Positions 35,521 through 49,567 of a stretch of 64,000 bases of DNA are shown piece after piece. The position numbers and the translations under genes were made by a program. Within the stretch, counting starts at the first letter, position 1, and each line of letters opens with the position of its first letter. The notes beneath the pieces were generated by a model. That model ran no database searches. It saw only the letters and a list, made by a program, of their open reading frames with translations, and was not told where the DNA came from. Origin of the DNA: Atrina japonica (lineage: Eukaryota; Mollusca; Bivalvia; Pterioida; Pinnidae). The stretch spans positions 620,001 to 684,000 of the forward strand of contig BROG01000005.1 of the NCBI GenBank assembly GCA_030159075.1, read 5' to 3'.

Positions 35521-37854
35521 CTGTTTTTATTACTGATTATATGTCACTGCAGACGAGACATATAGCTCCTTGGAGCTCTATTGTTTATGTCTGCTCATCA
35601 CACTTACTTATAAACACATCACTAAGACTGTTCATATTCCAACATTTGCTGAACAAGTTCAATTTACACTTTAAGTTGCATGAATCAGTCTGTACTTAAC
35701 TAATGATGAGTCTTTCTAAACATTCATAATCTATTTCATGTTGTCACTTAAAGAATATATCGCCCATACATAATGAGGTTAAGAAATGATATAATCTGTG
35801 GGAACAAGTTTTTAGATTACATGGGACATGAGCAATACACACAGGGATAATGAACATGCATGAGCATACACGCACACACATGGCACCTTTAGACATGCAG
35901 ATACTCTGAAATATAGAAATACAATATAGTTCCCTGATGTAGAGTCTTTGTATTAGTTTTCTCTCAGCCATTTGTTAGTGTGTAATTTTATAACAGTGAT
36001 GCAGAGTCGATCATACTTATGTATTTTTAAAAACCTGTTGTTATCAATTAATAAGTAATGATGAAATAAAGTCAATCACTTGGATTGTTGAAATTATATA
36101 CTGAAACAACAGCACTGTGAATGTTATTCAGAAAATGATTCTAAATTCTAGGTATAGAGTTTTGTTCTTGATTATCTATAATGTCATTATCTTTCCTTTT
36201 CATTGCTGCCATGATTCAATGATCTCACCATTTTGATAATATGTTGTTTTGATTTGTCATTGTGTTTACAAAGTATGGCTATTTTATTTCTCTGTGCATA
36301 GACATGGAGTCTTTGTACATTTTCTTTTTTACTTATGTTTTTGACATTCATTGATTCCACTGTATATCTTTTATGCAAATTTCAGGTCTACAATAGATTG
36401 CTCTATATCATCTTTGATCGATCTATGCAATGTCAAATTCTGATGAATTTATGTAGATACAATTATTTTCATATATGTGGTATAGCCAAAATATAGCTAT
36501 ATAGTTAGTGGTCTTAGAAAATCATTTCTACATCTATAAATTGTAAAGAAAATCAAAACTGGATACATTTTTTAGAAGAGCATAAAGCCCTCTACTAAAA
36601 TGGTTAAATCTATGATTCTTGGATCAGGGTTGAGGGTCATGGGTAAGACCAATATGACCATATAGTGATAACATGCTTTTGGTATTCTTAGAAAATATTC
36701 CTCTCAATGTCTATGTATTGTAAAGAAAAACTAAATAATTAACAAGTTTCCTATCATTATTTATTTTTGCCGATTAAGATGTTCCATTTTTCCTTAGGGT
36801 GCTATTATGGTCTTTTGGGCCTTTTTTTGTTATGCAGTGCTTTGTTCATGATATGTGTAGATGTTTGGGAGTTTTCTCCCTTAGATTAGCATTCACTTGC
36901 AATGCATAGTTTGATACACATAAATTTGTAACATTTATCTCCCTTGAATAGAAATCCATTGTAACAGAACATTGTCTTTAGTATTGGTCGATAATAGAGT
37001 GCCCAGTGACAAGATTGGATTGTATTCTTTAACTTAATTCTTCTTTACAATTCTTTTCATGGTAGCTTACCACCACAAACGTTAGGGATTCTTATGCTAT
37101 CTCCACAGCATTGATGTCAATATTGACATCGAGTTTAGAAGATTGGTTGAGGTCAGGTTTACCTGCATCTACTGATTCTGACATCTTAAGATTCTTAGAA
37201 CATGTCATACTGGATTTTTCCTGTATTTTTTTTCCCAAAATGACCATGGTTGAATTCCACATGCCAGGTCATATCAGAAAATATTTTGAAAACTAATACT
37301 GACTGTTTCTTTGCCATTGGACCTATAAAGTAAATGCTGCAGACCTTTGAATGAGACTTAAAATTAAGTGTCACCATAGACTTGGCACATAAAACAACCC
37401 ACACTGCATTGGTGTCAATCCATAGCATAGGTCAGAATTTGTGGCTCTTTACGAAAAAGCTGGTGACGCTCCCATTTAAATGAAAAATCTTTGACCGGAT
37501 GTTGAACAACAAGGAAACAAATCATTACACATTAGTGTTTTATCATTTACAAATGATGATTAGTTTTTGTACAAATTCACTTGATTTTTCACAAAAGATT
37601 TTGTCAATTTTATTTTCTTCTAAATGGTTATCATATGCTATTTATTTTTTATATTATGATTTTCTCCCATACTTGCCCGTAAAAGCCAATAATTACCTGT
37701 GAAAAGATAACTCTGTCTTTCCCTAAGACAGCTGACAGGCCCAATGATGTCACAGAACAGTTTGTGATGTAGAGTATCTGTGTCTTCTAGAATACAGTGT
37801 ATAATTATATCACACTTTATTTATATTTATCTACATAAATGTGTATTAAAAAAA

Positions 37855-38040
37855 AACATGGGAGAAAAAAATCAAACATGGGTGTATTGAGTAGAAATGG
37901 AAATCTCCACCCTCGTGGTAAGAATGTGAAAGTTCAATCCTCAGGACACCCTCAGATTGGACATACATGTACAGATTCTTATCACTCTGTTGGAGATTTC
38001 CTTATCTACTCCACACACACTTGTCAGATTCTATTATTCT
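37855..38040 (+). repeat. Interspersed repeat family B, copy 1
   Basis: Contains aaatcaaacatgggtgtatt, ggtaagaatgtgaaagttca and tccttatctactccacacac. The reverse complement of 48760-48955 carries the same ordered blocks, so these are two copies of one family in opposite orientation 11 kb apart. Confidence 0.75.
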
Positions 38041-39989
38041 TCAGCAGTTTTCTGTTTGATTAATAAATGTCTCATTTCAAATTATTTAAAGATGTTTTCT
38101 ATATATGGATTAAGAGGGAGAGAATAATATGATGCTGAATTTTACTCTGTAATACTTAGATTATAACAAATTCTTAATTTATAATATATACCATTGAAGA
38201 AACTCGTTATCTGGAAGTTTGAATATAATAAATGTGGTTAACGTAACAGGTTCTTGCAATTTTGCATGGTGGAATGATGTGTGATGTTTACCGTACTTAA
38301 ACATTATTGTCTCAGTCTTGAGTTGCATGATTTTTCCAGTAATAAAGTGTGCTGAGAATTCTTTATCACTACATGTATATATAAGATGTATTATACACAC
38401 ATTTCTCACATTTCCAACTTGTCTATATACAGGAAACCTCCATCTGCTAGTTAGACCTCGCTATTTCTCTGTGGATGCTTTCTTACAGAGATATAAGATT
38501 TATCTCCCATTTCTTGTTAGTATCTCTCTCAGAGGCTGCCAAAATACTTTGGACACAAGAATGAATTCCTGAGAACTGAAAGTTGATGCTATAAATAATC
38601 TAACAGTATTGTATTGTTACTTTATAGCCAGGCATTTTGATAGTCTTATAATGAACAGTGATATCTTTTGTATATCTGCATAGTACAATGTAAACTATTT
38701 CAGTTCCATTTCTTTATCATAGCATCATCTTGTAATTTAAAGCTTCTTTCTGAAATTTCAACAAAACTTTAACTTCTTCCATCTACAAAAACTAAGCAGT
38801 TAATGCTTGTATCCAGTTTGTGAATTTTATCTCATATGTAAGTCTACTATAGGACAATATTATATAATTTGGATTCAGATTTTTGTATTAAACTCTCAAC
38901 ATGTAGTTTGACACATACGTGGTAAATGGTTGCCATGTTTGCTTCCAATGTTGTCATACCGTTTAGATCTTTATGGTGTTGGCAGCCATTACTGTCTTGG
39001 CTGTTAACCAAATGTTTCTCTTATTATGATGCAATGCACATGATCGGCGTGCACATGCATTTTGCTGTAAACAATTACACACTCTATTTCTAGAGGCTTG
39101 TATATGGGAACAATTTTATTAATTGGGGAAACAGATTATTTTGTCTATCCTGTCATGCTCTAATTATTATCATGGCGGTTTGGAAGGTTGGAATGATGTA
39201 TTGAAGTTTTGTTCAATTGTACATAGAGACTATCTAAAGATGTTGCTTTCACCATCTGTTTTGTATTTGCTTTTTTTCTTCTTGATAGTAGTTGATTAAT
39301 ATTTTCTTAAGATTGATTAGCTGTGAAAATATGTAGAACTTGTTCTACATCCTATCAACATTGACCCCACCTTCTATTTCTGTTGTACAGTATTATTTTG
39401 TTATTTTTTCAACATCAAAGTAAATTTTGTACATACAATTACTGTGTACTGTAGTAACATACTGTCACACTCTATAGCAATCATTCTGCCAAATATCTAT
39501 CCTTGTTATGGTTTATAGACAAGTTTTTGTATTGGTATCTTACTATCATTCTACTCAGGAACATTGGGTAGATGTCTTTGTTTTGTCTTCAAATGACTGA
39601 GCAAGTTGAAATATTGCAGAATTATCGTCAATTCCTAGACCTAGTTTGACTGGTACTTTGTGAAAATTGGTCTCTTGCCAGTATGTTTTTTGTAAACATA
39701 TGTATATTTTGACAGATTTAAAAATTTGGTCTAGAAACCAGGGCAACTACAGCAAATACTTCTTTTGATGAGAGCATTAACAATGTTGTGAGTACTGATA
39801 CTTGAAAGTTTTGTATCATATATTATTTTGTCATACATATAAGGGTCCGTACATATACATGTACATATACCATTTTTTTTTATTAAATATGTTACAATTA
39901 AGACAGGAACGTTCCACCACTTAGAATAGTTATATAGGGTATGAAAGGTTCTGCTAGTAAGGGAAGTAAGACAGTGTATAATGTATTAC

Positions 39990-40876
39990 TATATATATAT
40001 GTAGGGTATATAGATTTACTGTTACCCAGTGTAACTGGCTACTACTGTTTTGAGTAACTGAGTATACATGTACTACTATTTTGGTTTTGTCAGCCCAATA
40101 AGGGTCCTGCCAGCCCGGGTAGTTAGAGAGTTTAATATGCTTTAATGTAGGGTATATAAATATACTGTTACCAAGGGCAACTTAGTGTACTACTATTTTG
40201 GTTTTGTAAGGGTTCTACCAGCCAGGGTAATGTAGCCAGAGAGTGTATGTGCCGGTATGCTATTATATAGTGTAGACATTGTATAAATGTACTGCTACTC
40301 AGGGTAACTTAGTATACTAGTATTATTACTATTCTGGATAATTTAGTAAACTATTATTTTGGGTATATAAGGGTTCTGCCAGTCAGGGTAGTTAGAAAGT
40401 GTATGTATGCTGTAATATAGGGTATACATGTAGATGTTCTGTTACCAGGGTAACTTAGTATGCTACTTGTTGGAGTACTGTATATAGGGGCTCTGCCAGC
40501 CAGGGTAAGGGTAGTTTAATCATGTATTTATGCTATGATATAGATATACATGTAGATGTACTGTTACCCAGGGTAACTTAGTATGCTACTTGTTGGACTA
40601 GAAGTATTAGTAAGGGTATGCACATGCACTACAAGTTTATAGGTAAGTTAGAAAATTTACAATGTTTATGTGTTATCATATAGAGTATACTAATGTATTG
40701 TTACCCAGGGTAAGTGTTCCACGAGTAATGGTATTTGAGTGTTCTACAAGTCATTTTAGTTAGAAAGTGTTACATCATATAGGGTATAGGTATTGTTACC
40801 CGGAGTTAGGTGTACTACTGGTACTAGTAGTAATGGTATGTGAGTATATTACAATCCATAACAGTAAGAAAGTATG

Positions 40877-40900
<24 letters not shown>
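39990..40900. repeat. Degenerate long-period repeat
   Basis: About 7-8 degenerate units of roughly 100-130 bp built from gggtatata, tactgttacccagggtaact, tagtatactact and agggttctgccagccagggta. Ends near a (TA)n at 40882-40906. Non-coding. Confidence 0.75.
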
Positions 40901-40907
<7 letters not shown>

Positions 40908-42418
40908 CAACACATAGGGTAGGTGTCCTGCTAGTATTAAGGGTATGCCTGGCCAGTGTACATCTAGTTAGAATGATATGATATGTTAGTGTACCGGTAT
41001 TCAGGCTTTTTAAATATACAGTTATTTGTACTTTGAATATTTGGTTAAGGTAAATGTTGTGTCTTTGGAGTTTTATTTTTTGTATATCAGAACTTTGTCA
41101 CATCTTTTGTGTTTTATGTAGCTGCAGATCATAGTTCATATATTTGTGTTTTGGTGAATAACCTTTCAGCCATATAATGTGTATCATTTGTTATATAACT
41201 TCATTGTGAAAGGAGGGATGTCACTTAATATATGTAATGTTATGTCACTGTTACAATGATATTTATATAATAATGCAAAATATGAAATAGCCACTTGTGT
41301 AGTTCTGGTGTTAGGATGTTTGACTCCCTCGGGAAAGGTTGGTAGTATTCTTCCCAGTACTTGGTCATACTGAAGTTTATAAAAAATGTTGTGACTGCCT
41401 CTTCGCCAAGATCTTAGCATCATAATTGAAAGTCAAAGGTCTTTTGGATAAGACAGCTCCTGTGTCACGACAGCCATGGCACATAAAATGAACCTCTCTT
41501 CAGTGGTGGCAATCTGTTCAAAATTGGTGGCACTTCACCTATAACTGTGACATCTCCATGTTAGTGAAAAATTCAAAAATAAAACAAACTTAAAAACACT
41601 ATGTAATAAGAAGTAACTTGTAACACTGACTAGCCATTAAAAGATATCATAAATGATAATAAAAAAAGTACTGAAAATAGTGAAATTTATGACCAGAATT
41701 TCATAAAAACAGAGACAAATTTCACTGTGAGAATCACTTTTAAAGACTTTTATCAAGTATTTGATTCTGTGGTTTCATCTTTTGACCATTTATCTCCAAA
41801 ATCAATAGGTTTGTTACATGCTCCTGGTTGTGTTAGTGTTCTGAGCTTTTCAAAGATTGCTTGAGAATTTGAGTATGTTTATTTCTGTAAAGTGTATGTA
41901 AAATATTACATACTTATAGCTCTAATTACTTGTCCTAAGTACATCAGCAGATTGTATTCAGTGAGGTGTTTAGCTGATAACATTTTATTTATAAATAGTG
42001 TATATGGAATTATGCATTATAGGTTCAGAACCAATATGACTATCAGTGCAGAAAACTTAGATTCACTTTGACCTGTACTCCATTTTTAATTATTCAAAAT
42101 TTTGGCAGTTTCATATTATACTGTATCAGTGTAAATAACATAATTGCTAGCAGTTACTCAGTTGGCTATAGCATTCATATTGCATGGAGAAAGGCCCTAG
42201 GTTTGGTTTTGGCCTTTGACTTCTTTAGGACAAGTTTTGATTGTTCCTACTACAACAGAGGAAGTCAAAGATACGCTGCAACTTTTTAATGTTGCCACTA
42301 AAAACAGAGGTACTGTGTCACAGTTGGTGTGGCATCTCAAAGAAGCCACACAACATTGGTATAGCATGTATCTAAGCTGATTATGTAAAGGCGAGGCATC
42401 TCTTTACCAGTTATATGA

Positions 42419-42687
42419 GAGCCAACCTGGCTCAGTCGGCAGTGCGCTCGACTCTTGATCGTGAGTTCGAGTCCAGCCAACGGCAGGTTGGTTTCCTGTC
42501 TTTTGGATGAGACAGTAAAAACCGAGGTCCCGTGTCACAGTAGGTGTTGACATGATAAAGAACCCTCACTGCTGAATGGCGAGTGTCGAGCATTGGCCAA
42601 AACTTGAAGCCTTCACCGGCGTTTGGTGACGTCTCCATATGAGTGAACTTGACTGGGACGTTAAACATCAATAACAAACAAAAAACA
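42419..42687 (+). mobile_element. tRNA-derived SINE, copy 3
   Basis: Head gccaacctggctcagtcgg with an A box TGGCTCAGTCGG, and a good B-box match gagttcgagtcc (consensus GGTTCGANTCC). Body gatgagacagtaaaaaccga; tail ttaaacatcaataacaaac. A 10-bp direct repeat, agttatatga, flanks it (42409-42418 and 42688-42697). Confidence 0.93.
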
Positions 42688-43890
42688 AGTTATATGATGA
42701 AGTTTGCCAGTTTACAATGGAAAAGCTAGGCATTTCTTTACATGTTATATGAGGAAGTATGCCAGTTTACAGGGGAAAGGCTAGGCATCTCTTTACAGGC
42801 ACTTTATTACTGCATTTTCTCATCTACCATTATAAACTGATGATCACCATGTAACTGTAAAGTTATGGAGTGGTGTTAATAACATCATACCCAACAAAAC
42901 TATACTTAAATAGTCAATCACTACCCGGTAGTTGTTAGCATGCTTGTCCAATGTTGAAAGGGACCAGAGTCTTTTCTATTACATACATGTAACAGCTTAA
43001 TATGGGGATACTCTAAGGGCTCTCCTGAAACCAATGAAGAGTCAGTATTTCAGTTGATGGATTCACACTAGGAAATATAGTATGATATATGAATGTAATT
43101 TCTACAGAAGATCTAGATATAAATACTTTGGTGAAAAAGAAATACAGTTTTGTCAGAATTATCTGATACTTTGTTGGCATCTTTTGAAGTATTGAAAAAT
43201 GTAAGATGCTAATGTTACATCACTTGAACAAATATGTATTTATCTTATAGAGAATTGACTACAGTTTATATATCTGAGATAAATAAGCAAAGGTCCTGTG
43301 CTTTTCTGTCTACGATGCTGATAGGTCCATAGAGTTGTATAATTAGTCCAGCAGTTATACATGAAGTCCTTCTCACCTTCAGTATCATACCTGGATTTAT
43401 TTACCTCTGTTCTATCTTGTTCAAAGTCTTTCCATGATTTGCTGTAATGATTTATAATATGTTATTAGCAGAAATTGATGTATAGAGAAAATTGAATTAG
43501 CAAACATTCACAATTTCAAACTTCATTTTCCCATGTTTTGTAATTCTGGTTTTATATATTGGTAAAGTTTATAAAAATGTATTCCTGTCTGTAATGATAA
43601 TATCAGTGGTTGTAGAAAACTGACACCCTTTAGGTGTTGTGATTTGTCACTAAACCATTGCAAAACATAACTCTGTCTGTAAGAAGTGATAGTTCTTATC
43701 TATTTAATGCTATCATGATAACAGTTCTTATTGTCACAGCATTGTAGCCATGGCTGTCCCAGTGTGGGACAGATGCAGCAAGTCAGACTGTATCTGACTT
43801 TTTAATACCATATGAGCCATTGAGGTACATCAAACATAGCCTACTTATTACATGCATAAATGAGAAAGTCATCCATCTATCTCTCTGTCT

Positions 43891-43917
43891 CACACACACA
43901 CACACACACACACACGT

Positions 43918-43980
<63 letters not shown>
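43891..43980. repeat. (CA)n microsatellite
   Basis: About 90 bp of CA with one CGTG interruption. Confidence 0.98.
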
Positions 43981-43983
<3 letters not shown>

Positions 43984-44007
43984 ACTCACTCACACACAAT
44001 CCAATTT

Positions 44008-44103
44008 TTATGCCCATGGCCTGAAAGGTCCTCCAGGGGCATCTATTGTTTGGATCGTCAATCTGTCTGTTTGTCCCACTTACATATAAAGTGCAATATT
44101 TTA
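44008..44103 (+). repeat. ATGCCC-type repeat fragment
   Basis: The words ttttatgcccatggcctgaa, aaggtcct, ggggcatctattgtttggat and acatataaagtgcaatattt parallel the head of the 31378 repeat. It abuts the (CA)n tract. Confidence 0.75.
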
Positions 44104-44489
44104 TTCTGTATATAATTGATTTTTACACAGATGATCATTTACGTATGATGCTTAATTTTGATTTTGTGTTTGAGATAGTGACAGAAGACCAGATTCCTAT
44201 CTATTCTATTATATTGCTACTTCAGGCTCTTCATGTATGTAAGTAAACATGATTGTCACATGTTTATGATTTTTTATATCTTTTCTGTTGATAGAACTAT
44301 TCAGGTTTTGTTTGAGTAAAATGAAAATGAATTATTAGATGTAATCAAATGTTGCAAGTCATTCTTAGGTGACAAAAAGCAAACGTTTTAAAAAACTAAA
44401 ATCAAATGAAAACTCAAACTTAAAATCACACATGCCAAACACCATGGCTTTTATGCATTGGTGTACTCTGTTGACATGAATGCTAACTA

Positions 44490-44689
44490 CAGCTGGTTGA
44501 AGGGGACCAAATCAATTTGGTTGTACTTATTTGGCCCGGTTTCAACCAGCTACAGACTAGCAGCCCAATATTCTTTCTTACACTATAATGTAGCTGGTTT
44601 AACAAAATTAAAAAAAACATCAAATCAAACACGCAATCATTAATATTCATCAACAACAACCAAATCAGGGTGCCCTTCAACCAGTTCAG
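44490..44689. mobile_element. 200-bp MITE with long inverted ends
   Basis: Left cagctggttgaaggggacc...atttggttgt; the right end, on the other strand, is gaactggttgaagggcacc...atttggttgt. These are about 32-bp imperfect inverted repeats. Internal copies of the ctggttgaa word (44548 and 44591, as caaccagcta and gtagctggtt) suggest nested arms. Confidence 0.75.
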
Positions 44690-46708
44690 GGTGGTAGATG
44701 CATACAGTCAAGGCAGAGAATAAGCAATTAAAACCAAAAAATAATGATGTTCACAGAAAATGAAAGATAATTAAAACTTAGTTAACAACTCAACATTTGC
44801 CCATGCACCAGATTTTTCAATATTCTTGACACCTCAGATGTAAACTTTGTAAATCTTGAAATAGATGCAAAAGCAAAAGTTCTTGTACAAACGGAACTGA
44901 TAAGGACAAGGGGTAGTTTGTAGCACATGTTTTCAGCAGTCTTTTGTATTCACTGTTATATTAACCAGAAGCCTGTGCCTCACGTGGGTCAAGAAAACAT
45001 CATGCTGTCTAGGGATGCAGGAAATTGATACTAAGAAATAAAGTGCACAGTTTTTTGCATGCTCAATTAAAATGGACTTTTTGGTTGAGATAAAATATCT
45101 AAATATATTCGTAGCTTTGTTTGGGGTTTAAGTGGGAAAATTCATGTAAGCAATTAGAAAAAAAAAGACACACTGAAAAAAAAGTTCAAACCACACAGCA
45201 AAATCAGTAACTTACAGAGGTAGAAGTAAATCCATCCATAAATAAACAGGTATGTTTCGTACTGGAGTAAGTTATACAAACCATATCCCATCCCTCTAGT
45301 CATTAAATAATATATAAAAAGTTAAGATTTTGTTAACTCCACGTGTATTCCGTGTTGTCGTGATTTGAGTTTACAACTGTAGTACAGAGTGTCGCCAGTG
45401 TAGATATTACCTGTATACACAAAGTACACCATACCTATTGAGATATTTGGCAAGACTACCATGTGGCCTTGCAGCATGGGAGACCTTGCAATTTATAGAA
45501 CAGCCATCCCGTGCAGTCATATCACAAATTGTATATGCCTAAAGATGTACACTGGCTCTGCTCTGTGTATTCTTGTAGCGATGAGAAAAGAATTTGAGAC
45601 ATTCTGTTGAACCCCTGGAATTATAGAGTGCCCCATACTATTACCTGCATTATTCCTGAGGTCAGAGGTCATGCTGACGTAATACTATAACAATTGGCAC
45701 GTGTTCAGTAGGATTCATTTATATACCTTTCAAATATATACTTGTATGTTGATCAACTTAGGATATGGTTAGATTCATAATAGATCTTAGCAACAAAGTC
45801 ACAACCCTGTAATATACATGATGCATCGTTTTCTATCTTCATATATTTACTGTCGATTAAGATACTAGCTCACTGAATCTCAGTCTACTCTGGGGATAGA
45901 CAACTTGTTTATAGGTTATATCTTTTTAATATTTTTTGTTATTTTAGAAAAATCATTCTGTTTGTATTATCAAGATATAATGATGAAATGGATTTAAGAT
46001 TTAGGAAATCTGTTGGTTTGATGTATTTTTTCTTATCGGCAATGTATGTTTCTTTGATCAAGTTACAGGCCGTTAGAATTGAGCTGCAAGGAAGATGGAA
46101 GTTACTTATAAGGCAGCGTGGGTTAGTCAGGAAGCATGTCAGCATATAAGGCTATGCAGCTCCACTCATTGGCAGCTGTATACGATGTGTGTATGGATGA
46201 TCCTAGACTCTGTAGACTCTACCATGTGTCTTCATAATTATATAAGGCTCCATAAAGGGACCAATGTTTCGCTTTTCAAATTTCTAGTCTGTTTAAGATT
46301 ATCATACTGTTACAGTAACTTGATAATGCAAAGAAATTTTTTGAATGTAACAGAATACAGATAATTTGGAACAAGATGCAGCCTCTTTCCAGTAGTCCAT
46401 CAACTTGAAATTATGACGCATTCCCTTTATTTGGCCTCAGACAAGATAAGTTAGTGCTACTTGAAACCATCAAGATTTGTGTGTTCTAATTTTAACCAAC
46501 ATTGACTTATCGGCTCTGAAACCAATATTCTTAAAATAGAATTTCTAGTGTATAGTATAACTAAGAAGGGGATTGTACCAAAGTTTCGGAAGAATTTTAC
46601 AACTTTCGTGATTTGATTTTTGCCTATGGTTTTGTCAATCATATATATCTATATATTGTTTTTCTCCCATGCCGTACCTCATGAATGTTGTATCTAATTA
46701 TAATCATG

Positions 46709-46888
46709 CAGGCACGCTCAGTTCATCTGCATTTGGTTTCCAAATCTTTAGCACATTCCTTAGTATTGCCTCTTTGATAAAAGGAACCATATGTTCTTGT
46801 CAGATAGAGTTAATCGCCTCCAACAGCTTGCCAGTACCTTCTCTACACAACCAACTAAAATTTACAACAAACTTTTCTCTCTGCTGTT
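46709..46888 (-). pseudogene. Decayed coding-like fragment
   Basis: On the minus strand one frame reads QQREKFVVNFSWLCREGTGK, then LLEAINSI-stop-QEHMVPFIKEAILRN and VLKIWKPNADELSVPA before a second stop. Local GC is raised and the residues look protein-like across a single internal stop, as expected of a relic of a gene or mobile-element ORF. Family not recognised. Confidence 0.35.
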
Positions 46889-47989
46889 AGTTTTTATCTG
46901 TTGAAAACCTACAACAACCATTTAAAGATTTTTTTTTATATAATTATCATTAATTGATCACAATATTACTTATGACAATTCTCTAACACATAAAGTATAA
47001 AATAGGATAAAAACTGGCGTATACATTTTGAAAGAATGAAAAAAGTTGAAATAATATATTTTTAAAGTTTTCATGAACATTTTTATCAGAAATGACAGTT
47101 ATAGTTGGAATCACTATTTAGTGATAATACATGGTTGTAACTCAGACTTCACCTTCAAGGGAGGGGTGAGGGATGTTGGTATTTGTAAAAGAGATAGGAA
47201 TATGGTAAATATATATAAGATAAACAAAATAACCTATAACTTGTCTGTCATACAGAACAACCACAATTGATAACTTTTTTGTGAGTGAATGCAAGAAGAA
47301 CTTGAATACAAAGTTTTATCTTGTATTTTAAATATAAAGATATACAAATGAAATACCAATTGATGGATTTGGTATGTAACAAGATGATTCCACAGTTAAG
47401 TGATGCAAAGTGATGGTCCATTATGTAGGAACTGTTACCTACATGAACGTTTTTATCAGTTTGAATTACAGTCTCTATTTATAACATATGATCTGCATTT
47501 GATTTTAGTGAAATTTCATAATAAATTGATGATAACAATAAATAATAAGAATTATATAAAATTGGAAAATGAAAAATAAATGTGAAAATGTGTATATAGA
47601 TTTGAAATGGAAAAATATTCACAAATATTGAGATCAGGAACTGATTCACTTTGCGATATTTAGTCTTTGTCACTTTTTGGAGTTAAATATTCCCGCTGAC
47701 TCATTTCCCGCTTCCTTTTTGTAAACTGTCCATCTTCTTGCAGGATGATATGATTTAAATGTGTTGCTTGTTTAACATAAAAAAACTATTATGTTGACAC
47801 ATTACATAACATTGCATTTTGTTCAGAAATATAATACTTAAAACAGTCTTCAGACTGATGCTTGGCATAACAGATGATAAGAGCGTATGACATATACAGG
47901 GGAGCAGTCAGTAATATCAGGCATTTATTTGTTATGGTTATTGCGTTTCAAACAAAGGAAAGAAAAATATATTGCTGACTTTTGACACA

Positions 47990-48087
47990 CACATAACACA
48001 CATATGCACACACACACACATATGTGATCACACACATATAACACACATTACACACGCACATACACATGCACACACACACACACACAC
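47990..48087. repeat. Imperfect (CA)n tract
   Basis: About 100 bp of cacacaca with catatg and gcacat interruptions. Confidence 0.95.
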
Positions 48088-48632
48088 TGATATTAATTAC
48101 CAGTACCATTTCTCAAGATCATTTATGTAGACACAGAAAAAGCAAAGAAATTCTTGAATTATTGGAAATTTGTATTTTTGACAAGTATAATAATAAAAAA
48201 AGGAAATAAATATCAGCTGACTTTTGCAAACTGATGTTGTATGTCATCCTGCAGTGTTTTTTAAGTGTTAATTATTGTACAATTTTAATTTCTTCTGTTT
48301 CAATGTAGAGTAATATACAACTAATCACTAGCTGATGAAGATTGACACCAGAATTACATAACAAAATAAACACATTTGTAGTAGGTGTTATGAAATGCTG
48401 TTAACTGTCAAAACTTAATAGAAATATTATGCCTGGAGTTTCTTGGGGGATAAGCAGACCCTTGTGTATACAAAACCCCATGGTACTTCATCAGATAATT
48501 ATTTCTTCTACAACAATTATCATCTTGTCTTCTGCGGCTGTGAGTTTGTCTACATGTATATTTCCATGTGTGGATTTGTGTGTGCATATGTTTGATTATG
48601 TATGTGTTTGTCTGAGTGACTGTCCATTTATT

Positions 48633-48955
48633 ATTTCCAGATTTTTACTTCCAGGTGTGCGAGAGACTGTCACACCTGGAAATCATTCATATACTGATGT
48701 TGATGTTTACAGCCATATAGGGACTGTAGTAAATCAGAGCAAGTTATACAGACTCTCTGATGATTTCAGTGGATCAATAGAATCTTACATGGGTGTGTTG
48801 AGTGGATAAGAAAATCTTCAATGGAGTGGTAAGCATCTGGTTGTCCAATCTAAGGGTCTCCTGAGAATTGGACTTTCATATTCTTACCATGAGGGTTGAG
48901 ATTTTTATTTTCCAGTCATACACCCATGTTTGATTATTTTTCTCCATTGCTTCAA
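48633..48955 (-). repeat. Interspersed repeat family B, copy 2 (reverse)
   Basis: Reverse-orientation copy of the 37855 repeat. Its + strand contains an open frame ending RETVTPGNHSYTDVDVYSHI...MGVLSG-stop (to 48809) behind a plausible acceptor tttccag. Because it lies inside a dispersed repeat, I treat it as repeat-derived. A perfect 9-bp inverted repeat CCAGGTGTG/CACACCTGG sits at 48651-48679. Confidence 0.65.
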
Positions 48956-49567
48956 ATACATTTTTATGCATGTAAATAAAATCTTATGTAAGATTAAATG
49001 CACTGTATTTACATCACATGTAGAAGTTCTACGTTGTGAAATTTTATTATGAAATAGCATGACGTGTAGCTAGCTTGCCTACATCCTAGGGTGTGGACAG
49101 GGAAATTCTGGCATGGGAAAAGACGTGTCCATGGTGGGAGGAATTATATTCCTTCATGTTCAGCAAATATAAAAAACACAATGTCAGTTTCAAAATACAA
49201 ATGTACGTCAACGGTCATTATGTTCTGATCCTTTATGTATAGAATTACATGAATTGCATTAGATCTGACACAGGAGACATGATCTACTCACCTAGGTCAA
49301 AAGTGTTGATATACTAAATGTGATATTATTATCACACATATGTATTGGAAAAAATATCAAATGTCCATATGACATTATACATATAGCATTATCATGAATA
49401 TGAACCAGTGGGTTAGAAAAGGGTCGTAAGACAAATTTGGGGAAAATCTTGATTTTTATTATTCAGATACCTAAACATAATTCTATGGATTTAAAAAATA
49501 CAATGTAAGGTTGAGTGCAGGCAAGAGCAACTCTACAAAAACAGAAATATAACATCATTTATATTTA

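Noticed and set aside
37091..37168. Possible small MIB1 exon after ctatctccacag, phase-compatible with exon 13
   Set aside because: The encoded IDVNIDIEFRRLVEV has no resemblance to the expected ankyrin segment, and the donor gtttac is weak.
20871..42480. tRNA genes at the SINE heads
   Set aside because: A- and B-box motifs are present, but no cloverleaf acceptor stem is apparent, and all copies continue into a common SINE body.
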